64,000 nucleotides of DNA from Hericium rajendrae (lineage: Eukaryota > Basidiomycota > Agaricomycetes > Russulales > Hericiaceae). The stretch covers positions 372,001 to 436,000 of the forward strand of contig CM065889.1 in NCBI GenBank assembly GCA_033439255.1, in the 5' to 3' direction. Shown in pieces: positions 11,306 through 23,716 of the stretch (its first letter is position 1; every line of letters starts with the position of its first letter). A program made the position numbers and the translations under genes. The notes under the pieces were generated by a model, which made no database searches, was not told where the DNA came from, and saw only the letters and a program-made list of their open reading frames with translations.

Positions 11306-12439
11306 CTATGATACGTCGTGCGCGCTGACGATCATGTCTCGCCCGTTCGCCCGCACCGAGCGTCGCATCGGGTCCCGCGACAGCGGTTTCCGCATATCTG
11401 GATGTCAAGCGCATCAGCATAATGAGGTCAACGGGGCTTTCCGAATCATAACAGGAATCACGCGCGGAGTGGCCTGCGACTGCATCGCTGACGATGCATG
11501 ATGCATATCATGAGTTCCGCGCACCGTTGCATGCACGGTGCCATATCCCGTCAGTGGGGACTCCGTAGCGCGGGAGATAGAAGCCCTCAGTGCCAAGAGT
11601 CCAGCCCCCTGCTCGGATTCCGATAGGCACGCCGTGCCCCACAGATACGCGCCACCGACGCACGCAACCCAAAAGGTACACCCAGCAGCATACCCCGCAC
11701 GGCCCAGACTCACCAAACGCGTCCTCCTCGTCCTTCCCGCCCGGCCCCAGGCCGAGGCTCCCGTAGTACTCGCGCACGCGGCGGTAGACGCTGTAGCCGA
11801 GGCCCTCGTACATGCCGATCGCGACCTGGTTCGCGCAGCGCACGAAGAGATCGACGAAGAAGCCGCCGTAGACGTCGTCCGAGACGCGCTCGAGCAGGTC
11901 CATCATCTTGTGCCCCAGCGAGAGGCGGCGGTACTCCGGCGCGACGGTGATCGCGGTGACGTGCCCGTGGAACTCGGTCTGGTTGCCCTCCGCCTTGCCG
12001 ATGACTGCGTATCCCCGGGAGGCGTTTGCGGTGGTGGAATGTCAGCGGGGCAGGGCGGTGATGTCAGCGAGGCGGTATAGATGTCAGTGAGGCGATGCGT
12101 GTCAGGTCATTGTCAGGAACGGCTCCGGATGGGTGGGTCGAAGGAACGCACCGTAGCCCATGAGACGGCCGCTCGGGGCTTCTTGCACGGAGCAGAGGTC
12201 AGGCCAGCGCGAGAGGTAGCTCAGATAGAATGCGATGCCATACTAGACGATCAGTGAGTCAGTGCTGGCCCCGATGCGCCCACAAGCACAGAATAGACTG
12301 CACCGTCTCCGTCCAGACATCAAGGTTACTGCCAACACATGATCGTCAGCTTATGCTCAATGTAGACCAAACGGAGACCCACGTACATGTTATTAAACTT
12401 CAGCAAATCAGTAGCGCGGAATGGACGGAGAACGCTCAT
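11306..12439 (-). CDS. NAA20: N-alpha-acetyltransferase NatB catalytic subunit Naa20
   Basis: This GNAT enzyme acetylates nascent proteins starting Met-Asp, Met-Glu or Met-Asn at the ribosome, with partner Naa25/Mdm20. Exons are 12439-12387, 12328-12304, 12242-12152, 12004-11714 and 11397-11306. They sum to 552 nt, or 183 residues, with no break, and the family is usually about 175-185. Signatures in order are MSVLRPFRATDLLKFNNINL, DVWTETYGIAFYLSYLSRWP, APSGRLMGYVIGKAEG, the acetyl-CoA loop region TVAPEYRRLSLGHKMMDLLE, YGGFFVDLFVRCANQVAIG-MYEGLGYSVYR, and the tail DAFDMRKPLSRD. Introns are 58, 61, 147 and 316 nt. The last is long for this genome, but its splice sites (GTGAGT, and CTTGACATCCAG at the acceptor) rebuild the conserved DAFDMRK exactly. 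Exon 2 is only 25 nt. Confidence 0.95.
12019..12115. repeat. short degenerate tandem repeat inside NAA20 intron 3
   Basis: On the plus strand the motif (G)ATGTCAG(C/T)GAGGCG recurs at about 12060 and 12080, with further GTCAG copies at about 12040, 12101 and 12113. On the sense (minus) strand this gives several CTGAC branch-site-like motifs inside the 147-nt intron 12005-12151. Confidence 0.6.
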
Positions 12440-14704
12440 ATTTTATCTGCAAATGCACCTCAATACATCGAACCCAAAGCCAGTCAACCTTGCTCACCGT
12501 TGTGAAAGTCAAGAAACTCACCAAAACCTGACGGTATCCTCGTGTGTGGAAGAAGACAGCAAGCTGCAGCCGGCCTGACAAGGCCCCGGCCGGCCCGCAA
12601 GCCGCGCCGGTGCCGACAGCCAATCACAACCCATCAACGCCTTTCCACGCTCGCCTCGGCGCTTATCACACCGAACAGAATTCTTCGAGATCCTCATGGA
12701 CCAACAACCGCAGAATCTCGTTCATCCCGAGTTCCTCGCCTCCCCGGAAGCTATTTTTGTCTTTGATCCCCGTCGCACCCTTGGGGCGATACCGTGCCCA
12801 TGACGTTCAACAGCCAACAAATCTGGGCCCGGCGATATCGCCTGGCCATGGTCGCCGGATCACAGCGCTGTCTACGGGCAGGTGTGCGCTGCGGCGACAT
12901 CGTCCGACCCGAGAACCTACGCAACGCTGCAATATTGTGTCTGCCCCAACCTGAACGAGGTCGGTCACCTGTGCACTTTTCGGGTCGGAGCAGCCCGTTC
13001 GGAATTCCGGTCGTGTCAATGCTAGTGTGTCCTTTCCGGCCGACTGTACAGGCCAGACTGGGACGATGCAGCGCGGTGCCATCCCGGGGCGATTACGCGG
13101 AGCTGCTGCTGCTCGCGGCCCCATGACTATCCGCACGCCGACCATTTCCAGGATCCATTGCATGATCCACTTGTCGGATTTTCGGCGTGCACTGTACGAT
13201 GGCTGGTGAATCATCCGGATCTGACCAACGCTCAGCCTATTCAGCATCTACCCTCGAGTCAGCAGCCAAGTTGCACCGCCGCGGTTAGTTAGTGAAGCAG
13301 GCGCCCCAAAGCGCCTGACTCACGCACCGCCGCGGTCATATCAGTAAGTATTGGTTTTGGCTTTGATAGCGCTGATTCAGACTATGCTAAACATCTGCAG
13401 AAACGCAAATAACGATTGCGAACGTGGATCGAAAGGGATCGAATCGGTCATCCGTGCGTTATTCAGTTCCACCGATGTTATCGTACCTCGTTTCTCGATG
13501 TCTCTCGAAAAGTCTGTCGATGATGGATTCGTAACCACGTATGCACTTCAACCTTACGCGCCGCGCAGTCTAATTGTCTGATACGCGCGGATCTGGGGCT
13601 TTGCAAAGTACCTTTACAAGCTGGGGCAGGCACGCCAATACGCGTCCCTGCACCGCTGTGCAAACCTTGATCGCAGCATAATTGCAATAATATGCGTCGC
13701 GGCATTAGCGATCATCATGCACCTACAAATGCCAACGTGTAAACGCCGATATGGCGCGCGCTATGACAATGCGCAATCGATCTGAGTATGCAGACCTGTC
13801 AGCGAACGTGTCGGAATATTGCATATTGTGGCTCGTACGACGGCGGCGTAACAGGCCTCGTACGACGGGCGCAAGCCAAGCGCCGCGGCGCCGCGTCCGT
13901 CCACCCATCGGGAGGTGGACCCATTCGAATTTCGATCCAGAAAAATCTAGACGTTCCGCCACACGTCGCCCCATTGCGAGAACACTACACGCCCCCCAGT
14001 GAAAAACGGACGATAGGCGTCCAAGAATCCGAGTGCACGTTTGCCAGCGGCACGCGCCACGTACGCGTCCATTCCCTGGTCCACAAACTGACCGAACATG
14101 CTGGCGCAGCTGCGCGCTCCTGACTTGACGCGTCAACCCGGCGCCCCTCCCGACCCGAACCCGCCGGCGCCGGCGCCCCAACGGAAGGCACGCCTCCCGA
14201 CTGTCCCGGCATGTGTGCACTTCCCTTTCGCACAGGCCCGGGCTGTACGGCGTCCTGTGCTAATAATGCGCGCAGCATATGACGGTGCCGGCGACTGAGT
14301 GCGTGAAAATGAAGCTGTCAAACCAAACAAGCACGTGCGCTCGCGCTGCGGCCTATCTCCGCCCCCGCGATCAGCGCGCACGTCATCCGCAGGCCGACGC
14401 GCCCGCGGGCTCAAGGAAGGGACGCTCCGGAAACAAAGTGACTAGGCACGCGGAATGGAGAATGGATGTTTTGAAAGTTTCAAGTCTTTTTGGCTTGGTC
14501 GTAGGCGCTAAGTCTACAGTAGGTGTCTACTTTTCTGAGCGGAGCGGGACGTAAGTAAATGTGGGAGTTGAATCGAAGTCGTGAAGGAAGGAAAGTGTGT
14601 TATGGATTAGAAGATGGATCGAATGTATGGACAGGTAGCGTACGAAAATGCGACAGAGAGCTCGGATGTGACGACGGAAGAAGCGAAGAAGAGATGTGAG
14701 GCGG
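12440..14704. other. no recognised gene
   Basis: These 2.3 kb lie upstream of NAA20 and downstream of the cyclin gene. Open frames of 60-165 codons overlap on both strands, as expected in GC-rich DNA. None shows a domain or a splice structure that rebuilds a known protein. A short plus-strand frame starting at 12696 reads plausibly for 35 codons and then stops, and I could not extend it. Confidence 0.5.
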
Positions 14705-15816
14705 CTAGACGCAGACCTGTGTCGACGGCTGGGCCGGGAAGGGCGGGAGCACGGGCTGACACCGGCTTGGATTTGCATTGGTTTGCTGCTGCGGCTGGGA
14801 TGGATGGTGCGCACCGAAATGTGGGAGGGGGAACGCGCGCAGGAGGCGTAACGTCGACGAGCCCGAACCCGATTGTGAATGTGAACGTGACTGCGCGTGC
14901 TTCTTCGATGGTGGGTGCACAGCCTGTGTGGGCTCGTGAAGGTGCGCGGCTGGGAGCGGCGCGGGAGGATCTGATGGCGCGTGCGCGCTGTCCAACTTGA
15001 CGTGTACGGGAACGAACTCGGGGTTGACAAGGGTCGGTGGAGTGCGTGGAGAGAAGGATGCGTCGGTGGAGACGGACATCGACGGCGACGCGCCGCACGA
15101 GGAGCCGGGGATGGGAGCTGTGCCTCGCGCATGTGAGTGTCCTTGGGGTGTGGTGAGGGTGCGCGGGCGAAACGAGGGACATGATCGTGTGGTGGTGTGC
15201 GAGGATGTCGGATTCGGAGACGGCCAACTCCCAGTCGAGCACATCCAGGAACTCGCGCTCAATCCGGCCAATGTCGCGGCGACCGAAGAGGCCGGTACAC
15301 ACGGCCCAATGAACGTTCTTCAGCGAGAGTCGTTAAGATACTGTGAGAAGAGAGGTTAGCTCTGTGCGGATATGGAGGAAATGAAAGAAGCTTACCTTGC
15401 TCGCAACGATGAGGGCGCCGAGGAACACGCGCTCATTGGCCCATTCCTCAAGGGTGATATGCAAATGGGGCTTGGCCCTGTCAAGGTAGACGAGGGTCGC
15501 AAGGACGACAGGCATCTCGACTTCTGCCCGTTGAAGGACATTCTTCACAGTCGTGGCGAACGAAGAACCTTCGGAATGCCTGTGGAGCGAACGGCCGCGC
15601 TTAGAGTGGGATGGGCGGCCGAGGGCATAATCGACGGTCTCTACAACCGTGTCGATGAGGTATTCTAAAGTCGAAGATGAGCAGACTGAAGGGAACGAGA
15701 AGATGAAAAAGCGTACCGGTGATATTCCGATCGAGCTTGACGTCGATGAGCTCGAGGATGGCAGGGGAGTGGGAGGCGGGATCCACGAGGGAGGCGGAAT
15801 GCACACGGGGTGACAT
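14705..15816 (-). CDS. PHO80/PCL-type cyclin (partner of a Pho85-like CDK)
   Basis: Proteins of this family bind and direct the Pho85 cyclin-dependent kinase in phosphate, morphogenesis and G1 control. Exons are 15816-15717, 15664-15396 and 15340-14705, with introns of 52 and 55 nt. Conserved blocks are ILELIDVKLDRNI, EYLIDTVVETVDYALGRP, VKNVLQRAEVEMPVVLATLV-YLDR, WANERVFLGALIVASK, and KNVHWAVCTGLFGRRDIGRIEREFLDVLDWEL, which is the end of the cyclin box. The C-terminal third is a low-complexity Ser/Pro/His-rich tail. Two single-base breaks are seen, a missing base near 15327-15332 (between YLNDS and LKNVHW) and a compensating one near 15150. Their net effect is zero, with exons totalling 1005 nt (334 residues). 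The start at 15816 is the first ATG in frame, and a slightly longer N-terminus is possible. Confidence 0.85.
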
Positions 15817-18207
15817 TGCTGAAAGGGACGGCGGGGCGGGGACGACGGACGGAGGGGGCGGGTGGACTGAGACGAAACGCAGGATTGCATGGTGGAATAT
15901 ATATCATTCAGCGTGCCGGAGGAGAAAGGAAAGACGGGAGAGACGATATGCGGATTTGTCAGGGAGGACGACACGGAGATCTAAGATCAAGCGCTTACTG
16001 CTCCTGCCTTTTTCGTGTGACTCGATTGGAACTCGTCCTCGGCTTCTATGACGCCACCGCGGGTGGGTCGCCTCGACCTCGGCCAACAACGCGTCTCTCC
16101 CGCCGGGCACCGCGACACGCTCACGTCTGGCCCGTGACTCAGCCCCCCACCTCGGCATTGGGTCCTATCCCTGGCCCAGCAGCGTCCATCTAGAGCCGGG
16201 ATCCGTAGTAGCAAACTGCCTCAACCACCTGAATCCTGCCCGACCGAATTCCGGCCTATCTCTGGGCCCATCTAGCTAGCTTAGCGTAGCCTATCTTTAT
16301 GTCAAACGTCATATGAACATCTCAGCTCCCCGCCTCGATTGCGAGGAAGTGTTTGCCTCATTACTTATCTTTCGCTCTAGCTTGCCTCGAAGCGTTGAAT
16401 GGGCCGGCCAATCACATCCACGCCCAGCTCCTAGACTCCAAACATTCATTTGCACACAGCTCGCCGCGCCTCCATCTATCCTAATTCGCGTACGAGTTCC
16501 CAGCCCGCAGTCCTAATTTCTTGCGACGCGACCGGCGATAACGGCGTCCATGCAGCATCAAATTGAGTTTCTCGAACCATTCAATGTTCAGGCGCGGCCC
16601 TCAGGCGACTGCGCGTTCCGCCTTGGGTCGCTTCCTCGCATGCACACGCCCGAGTGCGCGTGCACTCTGTACTCCGGGCGTCTGTTCTGTCGTGCCATCA
16701 TCACTAACGCGATGATATGCTGCGATCAGCCATCTTGATCATCCACAGCGCACTGAGCGACTACTGGGCGCTATGCACCAGTCAAATGATATCAAAATGA
16801 GTCCTCGCTAATGGAAGGCGCGATGGGTCACCCATCCGCAGGCATCAATCCACCCGTCGGCGGGCGGGCGGATGAATTCAGCATCGATTCGGGGTGGAAA
16901 CACAAGTACCAGTACCCACCCCGATGCGACTCGGGCACGATGTGCACTTCCACTGATGTCCAGCAACCTTACTTGCATCCGTCGCTGGGCCCCGCGGCGC
17001 CGCGTGCTGATTCAGCGGCGCGGCCGCTGACGACGACGCGCAGGCGGCTCTGACCAAGCCGTCAATTGAGCGCGCCAGTCAGCTGCCCGGCATGCTCGTC
17101 AACACGTCCAGTCAGGATCTTATCTTATCTTACCTTACCTTATGTAAGTGCGCGAGCGAATCCCGAATCGGCGAGCGATCGGTTTCCGTCGATCTCGATA
17201 TGATGCGTGGCGATGCACCTCCCCGCGTTCGTCGTGTCGTCGATTCGTTGCGTTCGTCCCGAAGCGAGACGCCTTCTTTTCGAAATCGGGCCTGTTTTCT
17301 GTCGATATCGCGCATCTGTGGATATCACTCTCGTTACCACTCTAGTGCATCCCAGCGTTCCATGGTCGAGTCAGACTATTCCTCGGTGCATCCTTGGTGC
17401 ATCTGCTGATCAACTCGCCTGACGCGTCGAAATGGCACGACTGCGCCGGCTCGACGCGGTAAAAACAACTCACTCCGCCTCTGCTCGCCCCATCTCGGCC
17501 CTCGCTTGCCGCCGTGCGCCCACCAGCGCCAGGGAACGCCGCCGCAGGCGCTATCTCGACGCGCACGGGCACCCGACGAGGTCGGAGGGGCGGTCTGCGC
17601 ATTCACCCCGGGCGGAGGCATTGTACGGACTTCGCTTTGCCTCCGCTCGCCCCAGGCAGCCGATAAGCCCGCCGTGTGCACTGGCGCAGCGGGCTCGCGG
17701 GTGGGCATGCTGCGTAGACCCGCTGCCGCGCCGTACCTGCGCCGTGCCCGCGTAAGGCAGATGCATTCCGTCCCGAGTGAGGCAGACGCGTCATATGAAT
17801 GCAGGCTTGGTGCGCGGTCGACCCCGCACCGCGGGCGTACATTCGCGATCGTACTGCACCTTCATACCCAGGGCCGGACGGGGCATACTTATCCGACTGC
17901 CGGAGGACTGCAAGGTATTGGTTAAACTTGTGGAGGAGGTATTTTTGGCGCAGGAACTGGGAACCGCAACTTCATTTTCTGCAACACTTTGGCGCGATCT
18001 TGCTTTTCGGCCGCGGATCGCGGGCTACGGTGCAAGGTAGCAACGGCGCAGACCGACGGAATCGCCGATCGCGACGACTTCGCGCATGCAGAAAAGGACA
18101 GAAGAACATCATAATGCACGATCAGGAGAAGTCTGTAACTTACAACACCACAAAGCACGAATCCAACCGAAACGCTGCGCCGAAACCCTGACTCTCATAC
18201 GAATACT
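15817..18207. other. intergenic, no recognised gene
   Basis: The cyclin promoter lies at the left end and the 3' end of the AT-hook gene at the right. Between them are overlapping open frames in GC-rich sequence (for example 17376-17925 on both strands) with no recognisable domains. A short (TTATC/TTACC) simple repeat is present near 17120. Confidence 0.5.
17117..17143. repeat. short simple repeat (CTTATCTTATCTTACCTTAC)
   Basis: About five tandem 5-mers of CTTAT/CTTAC form a small microsatellite in the intergenic region. It is not a telomere repeat. Confidence 0.7.
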
Positions 18208-19441
18208 TCACGTCCCTGCGTCGCCCGCAGGCTTGCTCCCCGACGCGTTGCGGTTCTTGCTGCCCTTTGGCCGCCCGCGCGGCCGTTTGCCCGGCGTGGG
18301 CGGCTCCCCGCTAAGCTCGTCCGCCGCGCGCTTGCCGCCCGTCTCCGCCGCGAGCCGGCGCTCCTGGAGGTACCTGCGTGCGTATGCGGGTGAGCTAGGT
18401 ACAGTGCGATAGACACAGGACGAAACGCACTGCTGCGATTTCTCGTCGAGCGTCGCCTGCAGGCTTGGCAGCGGCGGCTGCCCGAGCTCCGCGCGCAGCT
18501 CGTCGACGTCGCGCTTCGCGAGTGCGTACTCGCCGTCTGTGATCTGCTGGATGCGCGCGCGCAACTCGGTGCATCTATGTTTTAACTGTCAGCTCTTTCA
18601 GAACGGGCGGCTGAACGAGGACGCACTCGTTGCTGATCTGCGCCTCCATCATGTCCGCCTGCGGCGTGTCAGCTGCGGTGTGAGCGTTCCACACTAACGG
18701 GCGCACCTTGTCGCGGTCTTCATTCACCTGGGTGGGGTGTCAGTCAGCTGATCATCGATGCAGCGCGTGGGGAAAGATGGGGCGGGGCGGGCGCGGGGTT
18801 GGGCCGGCGATGAGAAGTGGGAGGCTCGGAGTTCGGGACTCACCTCTCTGAGACACTTGAGCAGACGCACGCGCTCGCTCTCCAGCCTACATACGCACAC
18901 GGGACGGGCGCGGGGGTGTCAGCATCGCTGCGCGGAGAATGCATGGGGCGACGCACTTGTTCTTCTGTTCTTTCAGGTCCTGGATCGCCTTGTTCTTCTG
19001 ATCGAGCGTCGCGTGCGCGGAAAGGATGTGCGCCGTGTGGAGCTGCAGCGTGAGCGCATGTTTCCTGCCGGAAGACGTGAGTGAGCGTGAGCGTCGATGT
19101 ACAGCGGGGACTTCAGCCTGAGCCTGGGGGCAGATAGGGATGACGCTTGGCGCGCGCCGCGCGATATCGACCCATCGCCATCCATCGCATCGATATGCGG
19201 ATCGCACGGACGCCAGCGCGCCCACAATGCAGCGCCATCCGTGAGGCACATCGGCAGGAAGATCGGACAGCACGCACTTGAGCTCCGCGGTCTTTGCGAG
19301 GTGCACGAGGTTCTTCGTCCAGTCGCCCTGCGCGACGAGGGGCGGCTGCTGCGGCTGCTGGGCCTTCGCCGACGAAGAGCGCGGCGGTTGCTGTTGTGTG
19401 CCCGGTGCGCCTGTGTTGGTGCTGGTGCTGGTACTGGCCAT
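18208..19441 (-). CDS. conserved-looking coiled-coil protein with a C-terminal AT-hook
   Basis: I do not know its function. Exons are 19441-19278, 19064-18957, 18886-18844, 18727-18707, 18658-18627, 18574-18431 and 18373-18208, totalling 678 nt and 225 residues with no frame break. The N-terminal 40 residues are Ser/Thr/Gln/Pro-rich. Residues of about 45-150 are charged, heptad-like helix (ILSAHATLDQKNKAIQDLKE, LESERVRLLKCLREVNEDRD, then TDGEYALAKRDVDELRAELG). The C-terminus has a classic AT-hook, KRPRGRPKGSKNRN, within PPTPGKRPRGRPKG. This suggests a chromatin-associated dimer. Intron donors are nearly all GTGCGT or GTGAGT. Intron 1 is 213 nt, a multiple of three, and lacks in-frame stops, so a longer isoform with 71 extra residues is possible. 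Exon 4 is only 21 nt. Confidence 0.85.
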
Positions 19442-22400
19442 CCCGCCCGGAGAAAATGCAGGAATGCAGCAGGTGAGAGTGCAGGGGGGCCGCCCTATTT
19501 TTTGCGGGCGACGCCCGGGGTGCTCGATGTCTCCCTGCTCGGAATGGGAACTGCTCGGCGCGCGCCCGTGTGGCGGAAGGCCCCGATCCGCCGGTTGTGG
19601 CGGTACGCGAAGGCACCCGGCTTGCACCTTTGCTCCCGGATTTCGAGTTGTTGCCAGTTGCTCAGGCGTTTATCGACAACTCACGGAGATAAACGCTGCG
19701 GTTCGTGTCGTATTCCTCGAGCTATACTGGGTACGATCTCCTCGTGTGCTTGCTATCGATGCGTTACGCAACTTCAAGGACCATGCGGCTTGCCTTTTTT
19801 TTTTCCACTCCACTTTAACTTTCTGCATCGAAGCTGCCTCCGATTGGACTGGTGATCCGTCTCTTTAGGCTTCTGTCTCTCGGTGCACAAGAATGCCGGC
19901 TACGTCGGGTATTGCGATAAATGGCCTCCGAGTCGCATCAACGCCTTCGCAGTTCTCGCAGAACCTCGATCGTACGCAGTCCGGCTCCATCTAGATCTGC
20001 CACTGAGCCAAATCTGCGCACAGACCTTCCTTGCTTCCCCGCCCGAACCCGCGCTATTCAGATTCTTGCTTCACTGAAATTAAACATGCATCTGACCAAG
20101 GTTCCGAACAGATGTACCTAAAGATAATGGAGGTGAGACACCCCATTATGCAGCCCCATCCATGGCGGACCATGATACCAGCGGCCGAAGCGTCATATAT
20201 GCTCTTTTTACATCCGGCGGCTGTCAATGTGCGCTCCGAGCTGCTTAGCTGGTTCTGCAAGGTCCGTCTGCGGAGTGCCATTTTAATCGCGCACGGTTTG
20301 AACGATACGTGATTACAAGGTCTGCAATGCGGGAGAGACTATGACGTTGCGACCATGGTCGATCGGGGAATCTACTCTATCTGTAGTCCTTCCGATTGGA
20401 TACCACTTCGCACTGGGATAAGATAACGCTGGATCGTTTGGCCAAATAAGTTTCTTGGACAGCATCTTAGTCTGTTTGGTAAATTGGCCGTCATCGGGCT
20501 GGTCATGGGGCAAGTGTGGCCTCCCCCACCACTTGCTGAACTACTTATCATCGAGCTCGAGGCTAGCATGAGAAGCTCGAAGGTCTGGGCATCCGGCTTG
20601 GAATCGGGACGCTCTGCACGACAGATCAGGTCCGGAACTTGCAATCTTTGTCGCATACGGCGATTGACACCCCGTCAACCAGTGGCCATCCGAACGGACA
20701 TGCGGTACGTGTGACCATTTCAGCATACAGTGACTCTCAGCAACCTGGACCAGTGCAGGGGCTTCGATTTCCGAAGTATATTGACGCTTCTGTTCCGCGC
20801 AATTGAATCATTGATGTGTTCAACCTTCAATGGCTCATCTTGACGCCACGGCACCATACATCACACAAAGATGCAGGTCCGTCAAACATGCAAGTCCGCT
20901 TTGGTTAGCTGTGAAGACAGTCAATTCAGGGTTATGGCCATGCTGTGAGCTAATTTCTCCTTTCACAGTCCCCGCATTGGTTCATGATACATTTGCCCAG
21001 GTGCAGATGGCCCGTGCGACGCTTCATCTCGCCTCAGATGCTCGCGGTGTATTTGAGGTGTCCCATTCACCATGTGGCGTCCGCGCGTCCTTGCAATAGA
21101 GGTGCATACAACCCGCTGTGAGATCAGCCCTTCGATCCGCCGAGGCACTATCCACGCTACGGATATATCTTTCCAAAAAAGCGCAAGATCGCGTCTGGGG
21201 CGGAATTCTAGCCTGAGATCGTCGTCACAAATTCGGAAGTCTAGAATGAAGCTGCACATATCGTGTGCTTCGGTGTGCACCTCGCAATCTGGGTATGCCC
21301 GTATCTTTTTCGAATTGGCCCTTTGGAATGCATGCTTTACCGACTCAAATGTGAGTGCTGGAAGCCTTTCTTCACTCATCTAGTCGAGACGCGACGGAAT
21401 AGCCCGCGTCCCGCGTTATCGCAATCGTTGGACCGTATTATCCGAGATCTCTCAATGACGACTTAGATATCCTCCATAACGCCCGTCCACGCGTATCTTA
21501 CCCTGCCTGGTGTTCTGCAAGCAACAACTAAGATCTCCGGCAAGCATGTGGATCCCACAATGACCGTTCCACACCGACTTGCCTGTTCATACTCAATGTT
21601 CGTAGTTGTCATGGTCGTAAGGTCCGCGCGACGGACGCAGAGTAGCGACGGGCGCCCACTTACCAAGCTGCGGTGATGTGTTTACATCGAAAGAACTTGC
21701 ATACTCCTCACGGCTGGTTCGTCTCGATTCTGGCTATTTGTTCTTACATAGTCCTATTGCTGAGTGCCGCGGCGGTGCCTACTGGATTGATCAATAAATT
21801 ACGTTCGTCTGCAGATGATACGACCGAAGTCTCTCGAGTTTTGACCTCGTGTCGAGCATAGCTGACATACTGTGTTGCAGGCCGGTGTTGGCGAGCTGAC
21901 AGGAAACCACATGTATCGATTGTTTGAAGCGTGAGTTTTCCTTTTCCCGAAGTCAACGTCGTTTTGCCTAATGGTACAGCTTAACATCTTCTTCTCCGAA
22001 AGCATCTGTCTCAGATGCTGGTCTAGAAACGGCCATGTCAGAAATTGGTTTCTTTATCTTCGTCGTAACTCGAGCCCAGCCAAGCCCTGTGTCTACTATC
22101 ATTGGGCCATACCTGTCATTTGTGGCAATGCCTCATTGAAGATAATGGATCTAGGCAAGGAAAAAAACTGGCGATAGGAAGAGTATCCCTCGTAAGTTTC
22201 GGCTGAACTTTGCGAATATGGTGTAATCTGTTCCATTGAATGTTCGGAGAAAATGGATGGCAGAAGAGATGAAAAATCGGAAAACTCGCAGATTGAACCT
22301 CTATCACGATTAGAATCCATGTATGATGTTATGTATACTTCTAAACCACTACCTTAATCAGACTTGGTGGTGATGGAGATTCAGAGGCAATTTGTGACTT

Positions 22401-23640
22401 GCAGCAGAGGGCTGTAGAGGGCCGCGGAATTTTTTTGCTTCCGTAAAAAACAGCTGCACCGACGGCCTGGATTCGATGCTACGTGCTCCGCATCAGCGGC
22501 ATCGAGTTTTGGGCGGCTGTCGCCGAAATCATCTCGTCCCGCCAATCGGCGGCAAACCTCGCAGGTACTTATAGGACGACGTCGATTTGACATCGACAAT
22601 CCACACTCCACCCATACTCTGTTATACTAACCCACCAGGTTTAAGGTTTGATTATATAGTAGGAGACCTTTTCCAACCCTCTACTGCAGGATCTAGCTCT
22701 GATAGTCTGATGAGTCTTTCAGCTCGTGCCAAATGATGTTTCGTGGCGTATACAAAAGGCGCACTTGATATTGTGGTTGATATCATCCGCATGGCGCTGT
22801 CTCCGCTGTCTGCAGTGCAGGGCTTGGCTGACTGGAAGCAAATAATTCCGCTTCGGCAGCGATAAGTGCTCGACGGCGGGACATCATCCTATCAGTGGCC
22901 TCCACTGGACTGACGATTTTCCACAAGCGGCGCTCGGCAAGCATCGCGGTCGCAGTGTTCGCTTTTTGCAGCCAGCAATCTGCGCTGTCTCTTCGCCATA
23001 GCAACTGTGTGACTTCACTTGCACCATGCAGATAGAAAGTGGGCATACCATGACGGAGCCAAGGGTCTTTTCATCGGATGATATCGATTTCTGGAGAGAT
23101 TTTGGTTATGCACCCTTAACGTGAATCAGGCCAACCGTGAAAGCAGACGCGGGACCCTGATAGCCGCTTGTTTGAAACGCCTGCTTGCTCGACATGATTG
23201 GCGGGCTGGGGCCGTGTCGCGACAACGTTGCCGGCAGCGTTGACGAGGCGGGTGATCTCTGCGTGCCGAGAGCGCGGAGCCCAAAATTGAACTTCCGATT
23301 GATCCGCTCCGAAGGTGACCAGCGGGTTCGCCTTTCTTCACCACGTCGAGTCTGCTAGAAGGCATTTTTTTCTCGTCTTTATGCAGGTCAATCGTACTCT
23401 GAGAAGCTCTTAACACTCAATGTATCAATAAGTTGATTTGTTGACCCAAATAGCGATCTGCACGGACCAAACAAGGTCTAAAATTTTACCGACACGTTGG
23501 TGAGTGCGGACCCGGCACGGACAGCAAGATAACCGGGCGTCACCCAACTCCCAAGCCATTCCGACCTCATGGCGGGCAAGGACTTGTAGCGAACAGTCGC
23601 TGCAGAGTCGTCCCGTCTCCATCCCATCAAAACATCCTTG
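19442..23640. other. 4.2-kb stretch without a recognised gene
   Basis: I recognise no domain. The minus-strand frame 20963-21379 (138 codons) has ordinary amino-acid composition and could be an exon of an unknown gene. So could 22783-23046 minus. Neither has a clear start context or joins to neighbours by splice signals. The region from 21500 to 22650 is AT-richer than the genes around it. The right end is the promoter of the MFS transporter. Confidence 0.4.
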
Positions 23641-23648
23641 TATAAATA
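23641..23648 (+). promoter_or_regulatory. TATA box of the MFS exporter gene
   Basis: TATAAATA lies 69 bp upstream of the chosen ATG (23717). It is the best-formed TATA element seen at any gene start in the window, and it fits an inducible transporter gene. Confidence 0.6.
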
Positions 23649-23716
23649 CTACCTGTGGCCGTTTAAAAGATGGAGTTTCCAGCCGCCCTCGACCCGCCTC
23701 GCTTCCCGTTCCCCAA

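Noticed and set aside
17117-17143. Telomere-like repeat
   Set aside because: CTTAT/CTTAC 5-mers are not the fungal TTAGGG unit, and the run is too short.
17376-17925. Long overlapping open frames on both strands
   Set aside because: They mirror each other in GC-rich DNA, are Arg/Ala/Pro-biased and lack domains, splice signals or a start context.
20963-21379. A 138-codon minus-strand frame with ordinary composition
   Set aside because: It could be an exon of an unknown gene, but no domain is recognised and I could not join it to flanking frames. It is mentioned only in the interval description.
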